A DNA stretch of 64,000 bases from Polaribacter sejongensis (GCF_038024065.1 NZ_CP150667.1:3975501-4039500); one strand, 5' to 3'. Counted from the stretch's first letter, positions 8,634-18,218 are shown. Notes: generated by a model from the sequence alone, not told the origin. Program-made: numbers and translations.

Positions 8634-9938
8634 ATGATACTAGTTTATACACATAAAATTACACCAAGAGTTCGTTATATTTTTAAACATATTCTTACAA
8701 GAACTTTATTAATTCCGGTAGATTTTACTTCTAAAGTAGAAGAATTTGTGGCTTTTAATGGTCCTAAGATGACCTACACAAAAACACCTTTAGGGAATGA
8801 GTTTTTTGTAAAAAGTAACAATTTATTGTTTGAGCAAGGTGTGAATGATATGGAGATTTCTATGCAGAAATGGGATGAAACTCCTTGTTTCTTTAAAACC
8901 GGACCAAAATCTTCTATTCCTTTTGATGTTTTTGCGGCAAGTTTTTATCTTATTACTAGATATGAAGAATATTTACCACACGTAAAAGATATTCATGGTC
9001 GTTATACTGCAGACCAGAGTTTGGCTTATAAAAAACGTTTTTTAGAAAAACCAGTAGTAGATATTTGGGCTTATAAATTATTAGATGCTTTAAAAGAAAA
9101 GTTTCCAGATTATGATTACAAAAATCGTAAATATGAATTTATTTCTACAGTAGATATTGATAATGCGTATGCTTATAAGTATAAGAGCTTGATAAGAAGT
9201 GTAGGTGGTTTTATTAATGATTTACTTCATTTTAGAGTGTTAGATGTTTGGAATCGATTTGCAGTTACGTTCAATCTAAAAAAAGATCCTTTTGATACTT
9301 TTCAGAAAATTTTAGAGATTAAAAAGGAATATAAAATTAAAACAATCTTTTTCTTTTTAATTGGCGATTATACTACTTTTGATACCAATGTTTCTGCTTC
9401 AAAAAGTAAGTACAAACTACTTATTAAAGAAATGGTAGATTATGCAAAAGTGGGTTTACATCCTTCTTATTTTACCATGCACAATACTGCTTTATTAAAA
9501 AAAGAAAAACTGAGGTTGGAGAATATTATTAATTCTCCAATTCAGAGGTCTAGGCAACATTATTTGCGATTTAGCTTGCCGGAAACGTATCAACATTTAA
9601 TAGATTTAGAAGTAGAAGAAGATTACTCTATGGGCTATGCAAGCAACGTAGGTTTTAGAGCAAGTACGTGTACGCCTTTTTATTTTTACGATTTAGATTT
9701 CGAAATTCAAACTCCGTTAAAGGTATTTCCATTTGCATTAATGGACACTACTTTAAACGATTATATGAAGCTAACACCTAAACAATCTTTAGGGAGAATA
9801 AGAGACATTAAAAATGAGGTAAAAGCGGTTAACGGAACTTTTATAACCTTATTTCATAACGAGAGTTTAAGTGATTATTTGCGTTGGAAAGGCTGGAAAA
9901 GACTGTATGAATCTATGATTAAAATAGCTGTTTCATAA
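8634..9938 (+). CDS. Polysaccharide deacetylase family protein
   Basis: 434 residues from ATG 8634. Family members start at an MILVYTHKITPR-like segment; the longer TTG start at 8613 would translate intergenic repeat. The protein has an N-terminal DUF7033-like region. A carbohydrate-esterase-4 (NodB-like) fold follows, with STVDIDNA near residue 180 as the metal-binding Asp region, GLHPSYF as the His motif, and a C-terminal LFHNE segment. It probably removes acetyl groups from a surface glycan or its precursor. No signal peptide is seen. Its stop overlaps the start of the next gene by one base, indicating a translationally coupled glycan operon. Confidence 0.75.
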   Translation: MILVYTHKITPRVRYIFKHILTRTLLIPVDFTSKVEEFVAFNGPKMTYTKTPLGNEFFVKSNNLLFEQGVNDMEISMQKWDETPCFFKTGPKSSIPFDVFAASFYLITRYEEYLPHVKDIHGRYTADQSLAYKKRFLEKPVVDIWAYKLLDALKEKFPDYDYKNRKYEFISTVDIDNAYAYKYKSLIRSVGGFINDLLHFRVLDVWNRFAVTFNLKKDPFDTFQKILEIKKEYKIKTIFFFLIGDYTTFDTNVSASKSKYKLLIKEMVDYAKVGLHPSYFTMHNTALLKKEKLRLENIINSPIQRSRQHYLRFSLPETYQHLIDLEVEEDYSMGYASNVGFRASTCTPFYFYDLDFEIQTPLKVFPFALMDTTLNDYMKLTPKQSLGRIRDIKNEVKAVNGTFITLFHNESLSDYLRWKGWKRLYESMIKIAVS

Positions 9939-10819
9939 TGATTCAATATGTTAAAAGAAAAGATTTAAATATTCTTAAATATGATGCTTGTATAGAAAAT
10001 TCTATTCAATCTAGAATCTATGCTTTTTCTTGGTATTTAGATATTGTTGCAGATAATTGGGATGTTTTAGTTTTAGGTGATTATAAAGCTGTGATGCCAC
10101 TGCCATGGAAACAAAAATATTTTATAAAATATATTACACAACCTTTTTTTTGTCAGCAATTGGGTGTGTTTGCGTTAGAAAAATTAGCAACTAAAACTCA
10201 AGAAGAGTTAATTAAAAAAATACCAAGAAGATTTCTTAATGTTTCTTTGAATTTTAATTCTGGAAATTATTTTGTTTCAAAAATGTTTAAAAAAAATAAT
10301 TGTGTTCTAGAAATATATAGTTCTTATTTATTAAATTATAAGAAATTTAATAAAAATAGGAAAAGAATTATAAAAATGACACAGAAAATTCCTTTATATT
10401 TAAAAGAAACAGGGATTAATAGTTTATTAAAAATAGCAAAAGAAAATTATAGTTATTTGCCATATAAAGATTCAGATTATAAAAGAATAGACCTATTATC
10501 AAAAAAACTAAAAAATAATAAACATGGATTTGTTTTGGGGGTTTTTAAAGATGAAAAATTATTAGGAGGTGTGTTTTTTTTAAAAGACAATTATAGAATT
10601 ACTTATTTATTTTCTGTTATGAATAAAGAAGGAAAGAAATTAAATGCTATAACTTTTTTAATTTCAGAATTAATAAAAGATTTTGAAGGTAAAAACTATA
10701 TTCTTGATTTTGAAGGTTCAATGAATATTGGAATTGCTAATTTTTTTAAAAGTTTTGGAGCAGTAAATGAAAATTATTATCAATTTAAAACAAATGCATT
10801 TCAAAGAAGATTTATTTAA
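9938..10819 (+). CDS. GNAT/FemAB-like acyltransferase-fold protein
   Basis: A 293-residue soluble protein without a signal peptide. Its C-terminal part (KLLGGVFFLKDNYRITYLF, then FEGSMNIGIANFFKSFGA) resembles the GNAT fold of FemAB-like proteins that add acyl or aminoacyl groups to cell-surface precursors. The GNAT assignment rests on these short patterns and on context. It is start-coupled to the upstream deacetylase gene (shared A in TAATG) and overlaps the next gene. Composition is very AT-rich. The acceptor is probably a glycan or glycolipid intermediate, but the sequence does not say which. Confidence 0.6.
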   Translation: MIQYVKRKDLNILKYDACIENSIQSRIYAFSWYLDIVADNWDVLVLGDYKAVMPLPWKQKYFIKYITQPFFCQQLGVFALEKLATKTQEELIKKIPRRFLNVSLNFNSGNYFVSKMFKKNNCVLEIYSSYLLNYKKFNKNRKRIIKMTQKIPLYLKETGINSLLKIAKENYSYLPYKDSDYKRIDLLSKKLKNNKHGFVLGVFKDEKLLGGVFFLKDNYRITYLFSVMNKEGKKLNAITFLISELIKDFEGKNYILDFEGSMNIGIANFFKSFGAVNENYYQFKTNAFQRRFI

Positions 10820-11810
10820 ATTTAGTATTATATATAATATTATTCCTTTAAAATTACTTTTAAAACTATCTAAAAAGAACATCATTTTTCCTTTTTATCA
10901 TTTTGTTAATGATGGTGAAAATAGTTTAGTTAATAATTTATACAAACCAAAAACGAAAGAGCAATTTATAAAAGATATCCAATATTTAAAAAAACACTTC
11001 ACTTCTTTATCTGTTAAAGATTTAAAACAAGAAAAAAGCAATTTAGATAATTTTGGTTTTTTTCTTTCTTTTGATGATGGTTTGGCAAACTTTTATAAGA
11101 TTGTTGCACCTATTTTGTTAAAAGAAAAAATATTTTGTATCAATTTTTTAAATTCAAATTTTATTGATAATAAACAATTATTTTATAGGTATAAAGTAAA
11201 TTTATCTATTAATTATATTCGAGAAAATACTTTATCGATAGATCAAATTGAAGCTATAAATGACTTGTTTGATTTAGATTTCTTTAATAAAGAAGATATT
11301 TGTACCCTTCTAAGAAAAGTATCAATAAATGAAAGTAATATTTTAGATAAACTATCTAAAATATTAAAAATTTCTTTTTTAGAGTTCTTAATAAATAAAA
11401 AGCCTTATTTGTCTGGACTTCAGGTTTTAAAGTTAAAAGAAAAAGGGTTCGATTTTGGAGCTCACAGTAAGAATCACCCAAGATATTCTCAAATAAGTGT
11501 AAAAGATCAACTTCTTGAAACCGTAGAGAGTGTTGAAGTAATAAAGACACAGTTTAATTTAGACGATTCATTTTTTTCTTTCCCTTTTTCAGATGATGGT
11601 GTAAAAAATGATTTTTTTAATAAAATTAAGTCTAAAAAAATAACAACATTTGGTAGTGCAGGTCTTAAGGATGAGGATATTAGTTCCCATTTTCAAAGAA
11701 TTCCTATGGAATACAATTCAATATATTCAGCAGAAACAATAATAAAGGGTGAATTAATTTTTTATATTATAAAAAAAATATTAAATAAACATAAAATTCA
11801 AAGAGATTAA
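10794..11810 (+). CDS. NodB-like polysaccharide deacetylase family protein
   Basis: 338 residues from ATG 10794; an in-frame ATG at 10767 would add nine residues. The CE4/NodB motifs are clear. Motif 1 is SFDDG near residue 88, where the Asp pair supplies catalytic base and metal ligand, and motif 2 is HSKNHPRYS (H-x3-H), completing the metal site. It lacks a signal peptide or TM segment. It overlaps the end of the preceding GNAT-like gene, so all three plus-strand genes from 8634 appear to be one operon. It probably trims N-acetyl groups from a surface polysaccharide precursor. Confidence 0.75.
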   Translation: MHFKEDLFKFSIIYNIIPLKLLLKLSKKNIIFPFYHFVNDGENSLVNNLYKPKTKEQFIKDIQYLKKHFTSLSVKDLKQEKSNLDNFGFFLSFDDGLANFYKIVAPILLKEKIFCINFLNSNFIDNKQLFYRYKVNLSINYIRENTLSIDQIEAINDLFDLDFFNKEDICTLLRKVSINESNILDKLSKILKISFLEFLINKKPYLSGLQVLKLKEKGFDFGAHSKNHPRYSQISVKDQLLETVESVEVIKTQFNLDDSFFSFPFSDDGVKNDFFNKIKSKKITTFGSAGLKDEDISSHFQRIPMEYNSIYSAETIIKGELIFYIIKKILNKHKIQRD

Positions 11811-11813
11811 TAT

Positions 11814-12572
11814 TTATTTTGTAAATAAATATATTACACCACTATTTTGTATGCCATATTTTTTTATTTCATTGACTGTAAAAAACTTTTTTGGATCATA
11901 AATATCAACACTAAAGCCTTCTTTTAAAAACCTTTCTGTAAAATCTTTACCATAACAACGTTGCAAATAGTGTTTACCATAAGCCTTATACCTTTCATCA
12001 TTAGTTTTTATATTAAAATCTTCAAAAGTCTTTTCATATTTTTTAAAAATATAAGTTTGCAAAATTAAAGTTCCATTAGGTTTTAATACTCTATAAAGTT
12101 CTTTTATTGCTTTCTTATCATTTTTTACAACAGAAAGTACATGGCTACATAAAATGACATCAAAAGAGTTTTTATTATAATCTATCTCAGTAATATCAAT
12201 TTTTTTCATAGCTAATGTTGGGTCTATATCCCCACTGATATATTTTACCGAAGAAATCTGTTTTATTTTTTTTTCAATTACTTTAAAAGGAGCAAATTGT
12301 AATATTGTTTTTTCTTTAAGGTATTTAGAATCTTTTAAAAATAGCCATAGCATTCTGGTTCTTTCAAGAGATAAACAATTAGGACAAATAGCATTTTTCC
12401 TTTTTTTATAATCACCAAAATCTAAAAACCTAGAGAAGTTGCTATTACAACAATTACATTCAACTTTATTTCCAATAACAAATACAGCTCTAATTTTAAA
12501 AAAAAACACATGCATTTTAGCTCTAATGTTTTGAGGAATAGTCTGCTGGTATGTTTTTTTTAAAGATTTCAT
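11814..12572 (-). CDS. Class I SAM-dependent methyltransferase with N-terminal zinc ribbon
   Basis: 252 residues. After a basic N-terminus come two CxxC pairs (CNCC near residue 39, CPNC near 63) that would form a zinc ribbon. A Methyltransf_11-like Rossmann domain follows, with ILQFAPF, SGDIDP and DVILCSHVLSVV and the strand-6 RVLKPNGTLILQT. It transfers methyl from SAM, and the acceptor is unknown. It lies opposite to its neighbours and ends 3 bases from the upstream deacetylase gene, an arrangement common in glycan loci assembled by module exchange. Confidence 0.8.
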   Translation of the reverse strand: MKSLKKTYQQTIPQNIRAKMHVFFFKIRAVFVIGNKVECNCCNSNFSRFLDFGDYKKRKNAICPNCLSLERTRMLWLFLKDSKYLKEKTILQFAPFKVIEKKIKQISSVKYISGDIDPTLAMKKIDITEIDYNKNSFDVILCSHVLSVVKNDKKAIKELYRVLKPNGTLILQTYIFKKYEKTFEDFNIKTNDERYKAYGKHYLQRCYGKDFTERFLKEGFSVDIYDPKKFFTVNEIKKYGIQNSGVIYLFTK

Positions 12573-12629
12573 AATTGAATAATATTAAAAAGATAAGAGT
12601 AATAAAAGTAGTACTTTTATTCCCTAGTT

Positions 12630-13889
12630 ATGAGAATAAATTTTAAAACTTTTAAGCATTTTTTTACACTATCTTTTGGTAGTTTAATATCACTTTTTAT
12701 TAATGTTTTAATCCTTTTGTCTTTTTCAAGGATATATAATAAAGAACATTTTGGTGACTATGCAATCTTTATTTCTGTAGTTAGTTTAATGTCAATAATG
12801 GCAACATTTAGAATAGAACATTTAATAGTGCTTGAAAAAACAATTATAGAAGCGGCCTATTTAAGTGAAATATGTAAAAAAATTATTAAAATTTTTTCTT
12901 TTCTTTCTTTTTTATTAACCTTAATCCTTTATTTTTTTGCCATACCTTTTTTTAGTCAACCTCCTTTTATATGGTTGTTAATTCCAATTTCTATTTTTAG
13001 TTTATCACATATTACTATTTTTTTATCTTGGAATAATAAGATAAAAAATTATAAACTGATTTCTACTTATAAGGTTTTTCAAGCTGTTTTTGTAGGTGTT
13101 GTAGGAGTTTTATTTGGTTTTTTTTTGAAAGATTATGGGCTAATAATTGCATATATTATTGGTTTGTTTTCATCTTTTTTATTATTCAATTTTAATTATA
13201 AAAAGAGCATTAAAAAGTTTAATTTTGGGTATGCTTCTTTTAAAGAAATCAGAGGGGTTTTTATAGATAATAAAAAGTATATTAAAAGTTCTCTTGGTCT
13301 TGAATTTTTTAATACAGTGAGTAAATATATACCTAATTTTATTTTAAATGCATATTATGGTACTGGAATTGTTGGTGTGTATGATATGACTCTAAAGGTC
13401 TTAAACATTCCTAAAAATATTATTAGTCTAAATATTGGAGAATTGTATTATCAAAAAGCATCTGTTTTTTATCATAAATCAAAAGAAAGTTTTTCAAAAA
13501 TTACTATTCAGACATTTTGCACTTTATTTTTAATAGGTTTTATTTCTTATTTGCCTTTTATTTTTTTTGGTAAAGAGTTATTTACTTTTGTTTTGGGAGA
13601 TAAATGGAAGTTATCTGGAGAATTCAGTGAGGTGATAGCATTTTGGTTCTTGTTGCTCTTTGTAAGTTCTCCAATGGCTTATATATTTTATATTATGAAA
13701 ACTTTAAAAAAATTGTTTTGGTTTATTTTTATATCTTTTTTTATAAAAAGTATTGTTTTGTGGTATCTAGTACTTCAAAAAAATGAAATTGATACCGTAT
13801 ATTATTATACTATTATTTGTGTAGTACTAGAAATTATTTTGTGTTTAATTATTTTAAAACAAACGCTCTATAAAAATAAGATTATTTAA
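12630..13889 (+). CDS. Polysaccharide flippase (Wzx-like, MATE/MVF superfamily)
   Basis: A 419-residue membrane protein with about twelve hydrophobic segments and the N-terminal pattern of oligosaccharide flippases (FGSLISLFINVLILLSFSRI, then NKEHFGDYAI). It would move lipid-linked glycan repeat units across the inner membrane. The window shows no polymerase or glycosyltransferases next to it, so this is only part of a pathway or a small modular locus. Composition is extremely AT-rich even for this genome, consistent with exchange of surface-glycan genes. Confidence 0.8.
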   Translation: MRINFKTFKHFFTLSFGSLISLFINVLILLSFSRIYNKEHFGDYAIFISVVSLMSIMATFRIEHLIVLEKTIIEAAYLSEICKKIIKIFSFLSFLLTLILYFFAIPFFSQPPFIWLLIPISIFSLSHITIFLSWNNKIKNYKLISTYKVFQAVFVGVVGVLFGFFLKDYGLIIAYIIGLFSSFLLFNFNYKKSIKKFNFGYASFKEIRGVFIDNKKYIKSSLGLEFFNTVSKYIPNFILNAYYGTGIVGVYDMTLKVLNIPKNIISLNIGELYYQKASVFYHKSKESFSKITIQTFCTLFLIGFISYLPFIFFGKELFTFVLGDKWKLSGEFSEVIAFWFLLLFVSSPMAYIFYIMKTLKKLFWFIFISFFIKSIVLWYLVLQKNEIDTVYYYTIICVVLEIILCLIILKQTLYKNKII

Positions 13890-13911
13890 TGCTAATTTTA
13901 TAGAGAGTTTG
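13860..13911 (+). terminator. Hairpin straddling the flippase stop codon
   Basis: A 16-base stem with one mismatch pairs 13860-13875 with 13896-13911 across the end of the flippase gene. No long U-run follows, so it may end transcription weakly or protect the 3' end. A second perfect 10-bp stem occurs at 14029-14038/14049-14058. Confidence 0.4.
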
Positions 13912-14400
13912 TTAAATCATTTAAAACAGGACATGCAAAACTTTAATTTCTTGTTATGGTAGATGATTGTTTTTGTAAACATGAAAGGTTTTAATATTAT
14001 GGGAAATTGTATTCTATAAAACGTTCTGAAATTATATCTTGTTTTTTTGATATAATTTTAATAGATTTTATACAAAAAAATGGTTTTTTAATTTGCTTTT
14101 TAGAGTATTTAAGATATGCTATGTACGTGTCTATACAGCATTAATAACTTTACTTGTTTAGTGTCTGTTTTTTTTATCTTTTTAATCAGAAATTATATGA
14201 ATAACGGTTACATTATAATTCAAAGAAACAGCTTTTACAGGTCTTTGAGTAAAATCTCGATTGGTTGGTAAAAACCTTGGAAAGATACTAGCCATATAAA
14301 AATTAAACTTTTAGTTTATTGCTCAAGAAAGATATTTTGCTATTTACAAATATAACCTACTACAGCCTTTTATATTATTAATTATTTATACTTTTAACAC
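13912..14400. other. Long AT-rich intergenic region, no recognised gene
   Basis: About 490 bases without a supportable gene. It holds a perfect 10-bp hairpin (14029-14058) whose 10-base loop is mostly T. A 37-codon minus-strand ORF at 14182-14295 (start MASIFPRFLP) might be a gene remnant but matches no family I recognise. The final 60 bases should contain the promoter of the HAD gene (TACTTTTA at 14389-14396, one mismatch to the -7 box). Confidence 0.35.
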
Positions 14401-15084
14401 ATGAATATACAACACGTCTTTTTTGATTTAGACCACACTTTATGGGATTTCGATAAAAATTCTGATTTAACTTTCGAAAAGGTTTTTAGTGCGAATAATT
14501 TAAAAGTTGATTTAAACGCTTTCTTAGAAGTTTATAAGCCTATAAATTTTGAGTTTTGGAAATTGTTTAGAGAAGAAAAGGTAACTAAAGAAGCTTTAAG
14601 ATACGGTAGATTAAAAAATAGTTTCGACGCTTTAAATTATACTGTTTCAGATGAGGTTATAGATAAAATGTCTATAGATTATTTAACATTTTTACCAGAT
14701 TTTAATTATCTGTTTGATGGTACTTTTGAAATTTTAGATTACTTAAAAGAGAGGTATCAATTGCACATTATTACCAATGGTTTTGAAGAAGTACAGAACA
14801 AGAAAATGGTGAGTTCTAATATTTATCATTATTTTGATAAAATTATTACCTCAGAATCTGTTGGTGTTAAAAAGCCAAATCCTAAAGTATTTACGTACGC
14901 TTTAGATATCGCAAAAGCAAATAAAGACAATTCTATTATGATTGGTGATAATATTGAGGCAGATATAGAAGGAGCATTGAGCGTTGGTATGCAAGCTATT
15001 CATTGTAATTTTGACAATGTTTCACATCATAAAAGTAATTTAGTATCTGTAAGTTCTCTATTAGAAATAAAGCAATATTTATAA
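14401..15084 (+). CDS. YjjG family noncanonical pyrimidine nucleotidase (HAD)
   Basis: 227 residues, close to the family length. The HAD motifs are present: FFDLDHTLWDF near residue 8 gives the nucleophile and general acid Asp pair, IITNG gives motif II, KKPNPKVF gives motif III Lys, and MIGDN gives motif IV. These match the TIGR02254 group, which hydrolyses damaged or noncanonical pyrimidine nucleoside monophosphates. It is cytosolic and monocistronic. Confidence 0.88.
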   Translation: MNIQHVFFDLDHTLWDFDKNSDLTFEKVFSANNLKVDLNAFLEVYKPINFEFWKLFREEKVTKEALRYGRLKNSFDALNYTVSDEVIDKMSIDYLTFLPDFNYLFDGTFEILDYLKERYQLHIITNGFEEVQNKKMVSSNIYHYFDKIITSESVGVKKPNPKVFTYALDIAKANKDNSIMIGDNIEADIEGALSVGMQAIHCNFDNVSHHKSNLVSVSSLLEIKQYL

Positions 15085-15143
15085 CTGATTGAGCGTTTTA
15101 TATTTAAATAAATAAAAGTTAATTTATCTAGAATTTTAGATGG

Positions 15144-15163
15144 TATCGCACAATTTTGCGATA
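15144..15163. repeat. Perfect 7-bp inverted repeat upstream of exported protein gene
   Basis: TATCGCA-N6-TGCGATA, 58 bases before the ATG of the following gene. It could be an operator for a dimeric regulator or an RNA hairpin, and nothing in the sequence separates the two. Within it, CAATTTTG is a one-mismatch -7 box. Confidence 0.35.
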
Positions 15164-15220
15164 TTGCATCAGAAAATAATAGTACTGTAAAATTAGAAAT
15201 TCATTAAATATTCAATTAAA

Positions 15221-15973
15221 ATGATAAAAAAAATAGCATTTAGTTTTTTGTTTTTAATAACAATATCAGCATTTAGTCAAGAACTAGATATTAATAACTA
15301 CAAATATGTAATTGTACCAGATCGATTCGATTTTTTAAAGAGTTCAGATCAATACCAAACGAGTTCTTTAACTAAGTTTCTTTTAGAAAAAAAAGGATTT
15401 GAAGTTTTTCTAAGCAATGAAAAATTACCAGAAGATTTAATGCTAAATAGGTGTAAAGCATTAACAGCAGTAGTTGTAGATGATTCTAGTATGTTTACCA
15501 TTAAAAGTGTAATTAAATTACAAGACTGTAATAATAATGTTTTATACACTTCAGAAGTTGGTAAGAGCAAACTTAAGGAATATAAAAAAGGGTATCAAGA
15601 GGCTATAAGAAGAGCTTACGAAACAATGGAAGATTTAGAGTATAATTATAATACTTCTATAGCTGTTAAAGAAAAGGTGAAACCAGAAATAGTAAAGGTA
15701 AAAGAACCTGCTGTTACCGTTAAAACAAGTGTAAATGAAATTAACACTGAATCTAATGCTACTAATGTTTTATATGCACAGAAAAAAAATAATGGATTTC
15801 AATTGGTAAATTTAAAACCAGAAGTTGTTTTTATAATTTTAAATACAAACAAGAAAGATGTTTATGTAATTAAAGGAAAAGACGGAACGCTCTATAAACA
15901 TGGAGAAAGTTGGATTGCAGAATACTATAAAAATGACCAATTAGTAAAAGAAGAATATCAAATAAAATTTTAA
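15221..15973 (+). CDS. Exported protein of unknown function
   Basis: 250 residues with a Sec signal peptide (basic MIKK, hydrophobic core, cleavage near SAFSQ at residue 20) and no lipobox. The mature part begins with a YKYVIVPDRFDFL-like segment and a domain of about 110 residues. A Lys/Val/Glu-rich linker follows (about residues 148-170), then a C-terminal beta-rich segment. Proteins of this layout occur as hypotheticals in Flavobacteriia, and I cannot assign a function. A strong terminator follows, so it is monocistronic. Confidence 0.7.
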   Translation: MIKKIAFSFLFLITISAFSQELDINNYKYVIVPDRFDFLKSSDQYQTSSLTKFLLEKKGFEVFLSNEKLPEDLMLNRCKALTAVVVDDSSMFTIKSVIKLQDCNNNVLYTSEVGKSKLKEYKKGYQEAIRRAYETMEDLEYNYNTSIAVKEKVKPEIVKVKEPAVTVKTSVNEINTESNATNVLYAQKKNNGFQLVNLKPEVVFIILNTNKKDVYVIKGKDGTLYKHGESWIAEYYKNDQLVKEEYQIKF

Positions 15974-16024
15974 TTAATTTTCCGTCAAAAATTAAAACTT
16001 AGTATTCTTAGTTTTATTTTGAAT

Positions 16025-16068
16025 AAAAAATGTCACTTGGAAATAATTTCTGAGTGACATTTTTTTTT
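16025..16068 (+). terminator. Rho-independent terminator (bidirectional)
   Basis: AAATGTCACT pairs with AGTGACATTT around a 14-base loop, with A-run before and T-run after. It lies between the convergent exported-protein gene and rarA and can serve both strands. Confidence 0.85.
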
Positions 16069-16089
16069 GATAAAAGTTATTGATATAAA

Positions 16090-17361
16090 TTAATAATCAT
16101 AGTTGTTTTTCCATCTATTTTTTAAGGTTTCTCTAAACTGATTTTCTCTTGCATTATTACCTGGTTCATACAGTTTTGTTCCAGATATTTCATCAGGTAA
16201 AAATTCTTGTTCTACAAAATTATTCGGGTAATTGTGCGAGTATTTATAGTTTTTACCATAGTCTAAATCTTTCATTAATTTAGTTGGTGCATTTCTTAAA
16301 TGAATAGGTATAGATAAGTCTCCCGTTTTCTGTACTAAATTCTGAGCATCATTAATAGCCATATATGAAGCATTACTTTTGGCGGAGTTAGCCAAATAAA
16401 TAGCACATTGACTTAATATAATTCTAGATTCTGGGTACCCTACAACAGAAACAGCTTGAAACGTGTTGTTGGCCAATATTAATGCTGTAGGGTTTGCGTT
16501 TCCAATATCTTCGGAAGCAGAAATAAGTAGCCTTCGGGCAATAAACTTTACGTCTTCACCTCCTTCAATCATTCTAGCCAACCAATAAACTGCTCCATTT
16601 GGATCACTACCTCTAATCGATTTTATAAAAGCAGATATAATGTCATAATGTTGTTCCCCTGTTTTATCATATCTAACAGTGTTTTTCTGAATTTTAGCGA
16701 GTACTAAATCGTTGGTAATTTCAATTTCATCTTCTTCAGATACTAATAATTCAAAAATATTTAAAAGCTTTCTAGCATCTCCTCCAGATACTTGTAACAA
16801 TGCATCGGTTTCTTTTAAAGTGATTTTTTTGGTTGATAAAAGTTCGTCTTTCTCCATAGCTCTATGTAAAAGTGCCACGAGATCAGTTTTATCAAAAGAA
16901 TTTAAAATATAGACTTGGCAACGAGAGAGTAGGGCAGGAATAACTTCGAAACTAGGGTTTTCTGTAGTTGCACCAATTAATGTTACCCATCCTTTTTCTA
17001 CGGCTCCTAAAAGTGAATCTTGCTGAGATTTACTAAATCTATGAATTTCATCAATAAATAAAATAGGATTTTTAACCGTAAATAACCCACCACTTTTTTT
17101 AGCTTTTTCTATAACCTCTCGTACATCTTTTACCCCAGAACTAATAGCGCTCAATGTGTAGAAAGGACGTTTAGATTCTGTTGCAATAATATTGGCAAGC
17201 GTTGTTTTTCCAATTCCTGGAGGTCCCCATAAAATTAATGAAGGAATGATTCCTTTTTTGATTAAATTGGTTAAAACACCCGTTTTACCCACTAAATGTT
17301 GCTGACTGATATAGTCTTCTAAAGTTTTAGGTCTAATTCTTTCTGCCAAAGGTTCATTCAT
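16090..17361 (-). CDS. rarA: Replication-associated recombination protein A (MgsA/RarA)
   Basis: A 423-residue clamp-loader-like AAA+ ATPase. Walker A is [10 protein letters not shown] near residue 45, Walker B is LFIDEIHR at 101-108, sensor 1 is GATTENPS, and the arginine finger is LLSRC. The C-terminal tetramerisation and MgsA domain contains [20 protein letters not shown]. It acts at stalled replication forks. The start codon [11 protein letters not shown] matches the family. It is divergent from the rhomboid gene with about 70 bases between. Confidence 0.95.
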   Translation of the reverse strand: MNEPLAERIRPKTLEDYISQQHLVGKTGVLTNLIKKGIIPSLILWGPPGIGKTTLANIIATESKRPFYTLSAISSGVKDVREVIEKAKKSGGLFTVKNPILFIDEIHRFSKSQQDSLLGAVEKGWVTLIGATTENPSFEVIPALLSRCQVYILNSFDKTDLVALLHRAMEKDELLSTKKITLKETDALLQVSGGDARKLLNIFELLVSEEDEIEITNDLVLAKIQKNTVRYDKTGEQHYDIISAFIKSIRGSDPNGAVYWLARMIEGGEDVKFIARRLLISASEDIGNANPTALILANNTFQAVSVVGYPESRIILSQCAIYLANSAKSNASYMAINDAQNLVQKTGDLSIPIHLRNAPTKLMKDLDYGKNYKYSHNYPNNFVEQEFLPDEISGTKLYEPGNNARENQFRETLKNRWKNNYDY

Positions 17362-17392
17362 TCTGTAAAAATAATAAAGATTTCTGACAGAA

Positions 17393-17423
17393 ATTGTAAA
17401 AATCGGGATTGGTTCTATTTTTG
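17393..17423 (+). promoter_or_regulatory. Promoter of the rhomboid gene
   Basis: ATTG at 17393-17396, a 19-base spacer, then TATTTTTG at 17416-17423, a perfect Bacteroidota -7 box. The expected transcription start is only a few bases before the ATG at 17435, so the mRNA would have almost no leader. Confidence 0.65.
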
Positions 17424-17434
17424 TTATTTTTATA

Positions 17435-18124
17435 ATGATGAAAGAGGAGAATCACTTACAAATATCAAAATCTATTTTCTTAATTCCAATTGTATACATT
17501 GTTGCAATATGGTTTATTTATTGGGTTGAAATACAATTTGATCTCAATTTTAATAAATATGGTGTTTTTCCAAGAACTTTTGTTGGTTTTAGAGGTGTTT
17601 TCTTGACTCATTTTATACATAGTAATGTAAGTCACCTTTTTAATAATTCTATCCCTTTATTTGTGCTTTTAAGCAGTCTTTTTTATTTTTATAGAGATGT
17701 TGCTTATAAAGTTTTGCTTCTTGGTGGTTTTTTTACAGGTTTAATAACTTGGTGTATTGCAAGAGAATCTTATCACATAGGTGCAAGCGGAATTGTGTAC
17801 TTGCTTTTTAGTTTTGTTTTTTTTAGTGGAATTATAAAAAGACACTTTCGGTTGGTCGCATTGTCTTTAATTATCATCTTTTTATACGGAGGTATGATAT
17901 GGTATGTGTTACCTATAAAAGATGGTATTTCTTGGGAAGGTCATTTATCTGGTTTTGTAGTAGGTCTTATTTTTGCAGTTATTTTTAGAAATAGAGGAAT
18001 TGTAAGAGAAGAACATCAATTTATAGAAACAGAGTTTGATGCTTTGTTTGATGAACATGGTAATTTTGCCCCGCCAAAAGTAGAGGAGGAGTTCGATGAT
18101 GAAAAACTAGAAGAGAAGTTTTAG
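17435..18124 (+). CDS. Rhomboid family intramembrane serine protease
   Basis: A 229-residue protein with six hydrophobic segments. The catalytic dyad is visible: Ser118 in GASG and His170 in GHLSG. A loop with HSNVSHLFNN supplies the conserved His and Asn of the oxyanion region. It cleaves single-pass membrane proteins within the bilayer, and the substrates are unknown. An acidic C-terminal tail after the last TM is likely cytosolic. It is convergent with rlmB. Confidence 0.9.
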   Translation: MMKEENHLQISKSIFLIPIVYIVAIWFIYWVEIQFDLNFNKYGVFPRTFVGFRGVFLTHFIHSNVSHLFNNSIPLFVLLSSLFYFYRDVAYKVLLLGGFFTGLITWCIARESYHIGASGIVYLLFSFVFFSGIIKRHFRLVALSLIIIFLYGGMIWYVLPIKDGISWEGHLSGFVVGLIFAVIFRNRGIVREEHQFIETEFDALFDEHGNFAPPKVEEEFDDEKLEEKF

Positions 18125-18161
18125 TCCTACTTACCTTTTTCTAAATAAAGTAGTAATAGAA

Positions 18162-18193
18162 AAAGCTGTACATAATTTCTTACATACAGCTTT
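18162..18193. terminator. Bidirectional hairpin terminator between convergent genes
   Basis: Perfect 9-bp stem AAAGCTGTA/TACAGCTTT with a 14-base loop between the rhomboid gene and rlmB. The U-tract is short on both strands. Confidence 0.6.
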
Positions 18194-18218
18194 GTTTAAA
18201 TATATTTTTTTAATCTCT

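Noticed and set aside
14182..14295. 37-codon minus-strand ORF
   Set aside because: No family similarity, no promoter, and in an AT-rich region such ORFs arise by chance.
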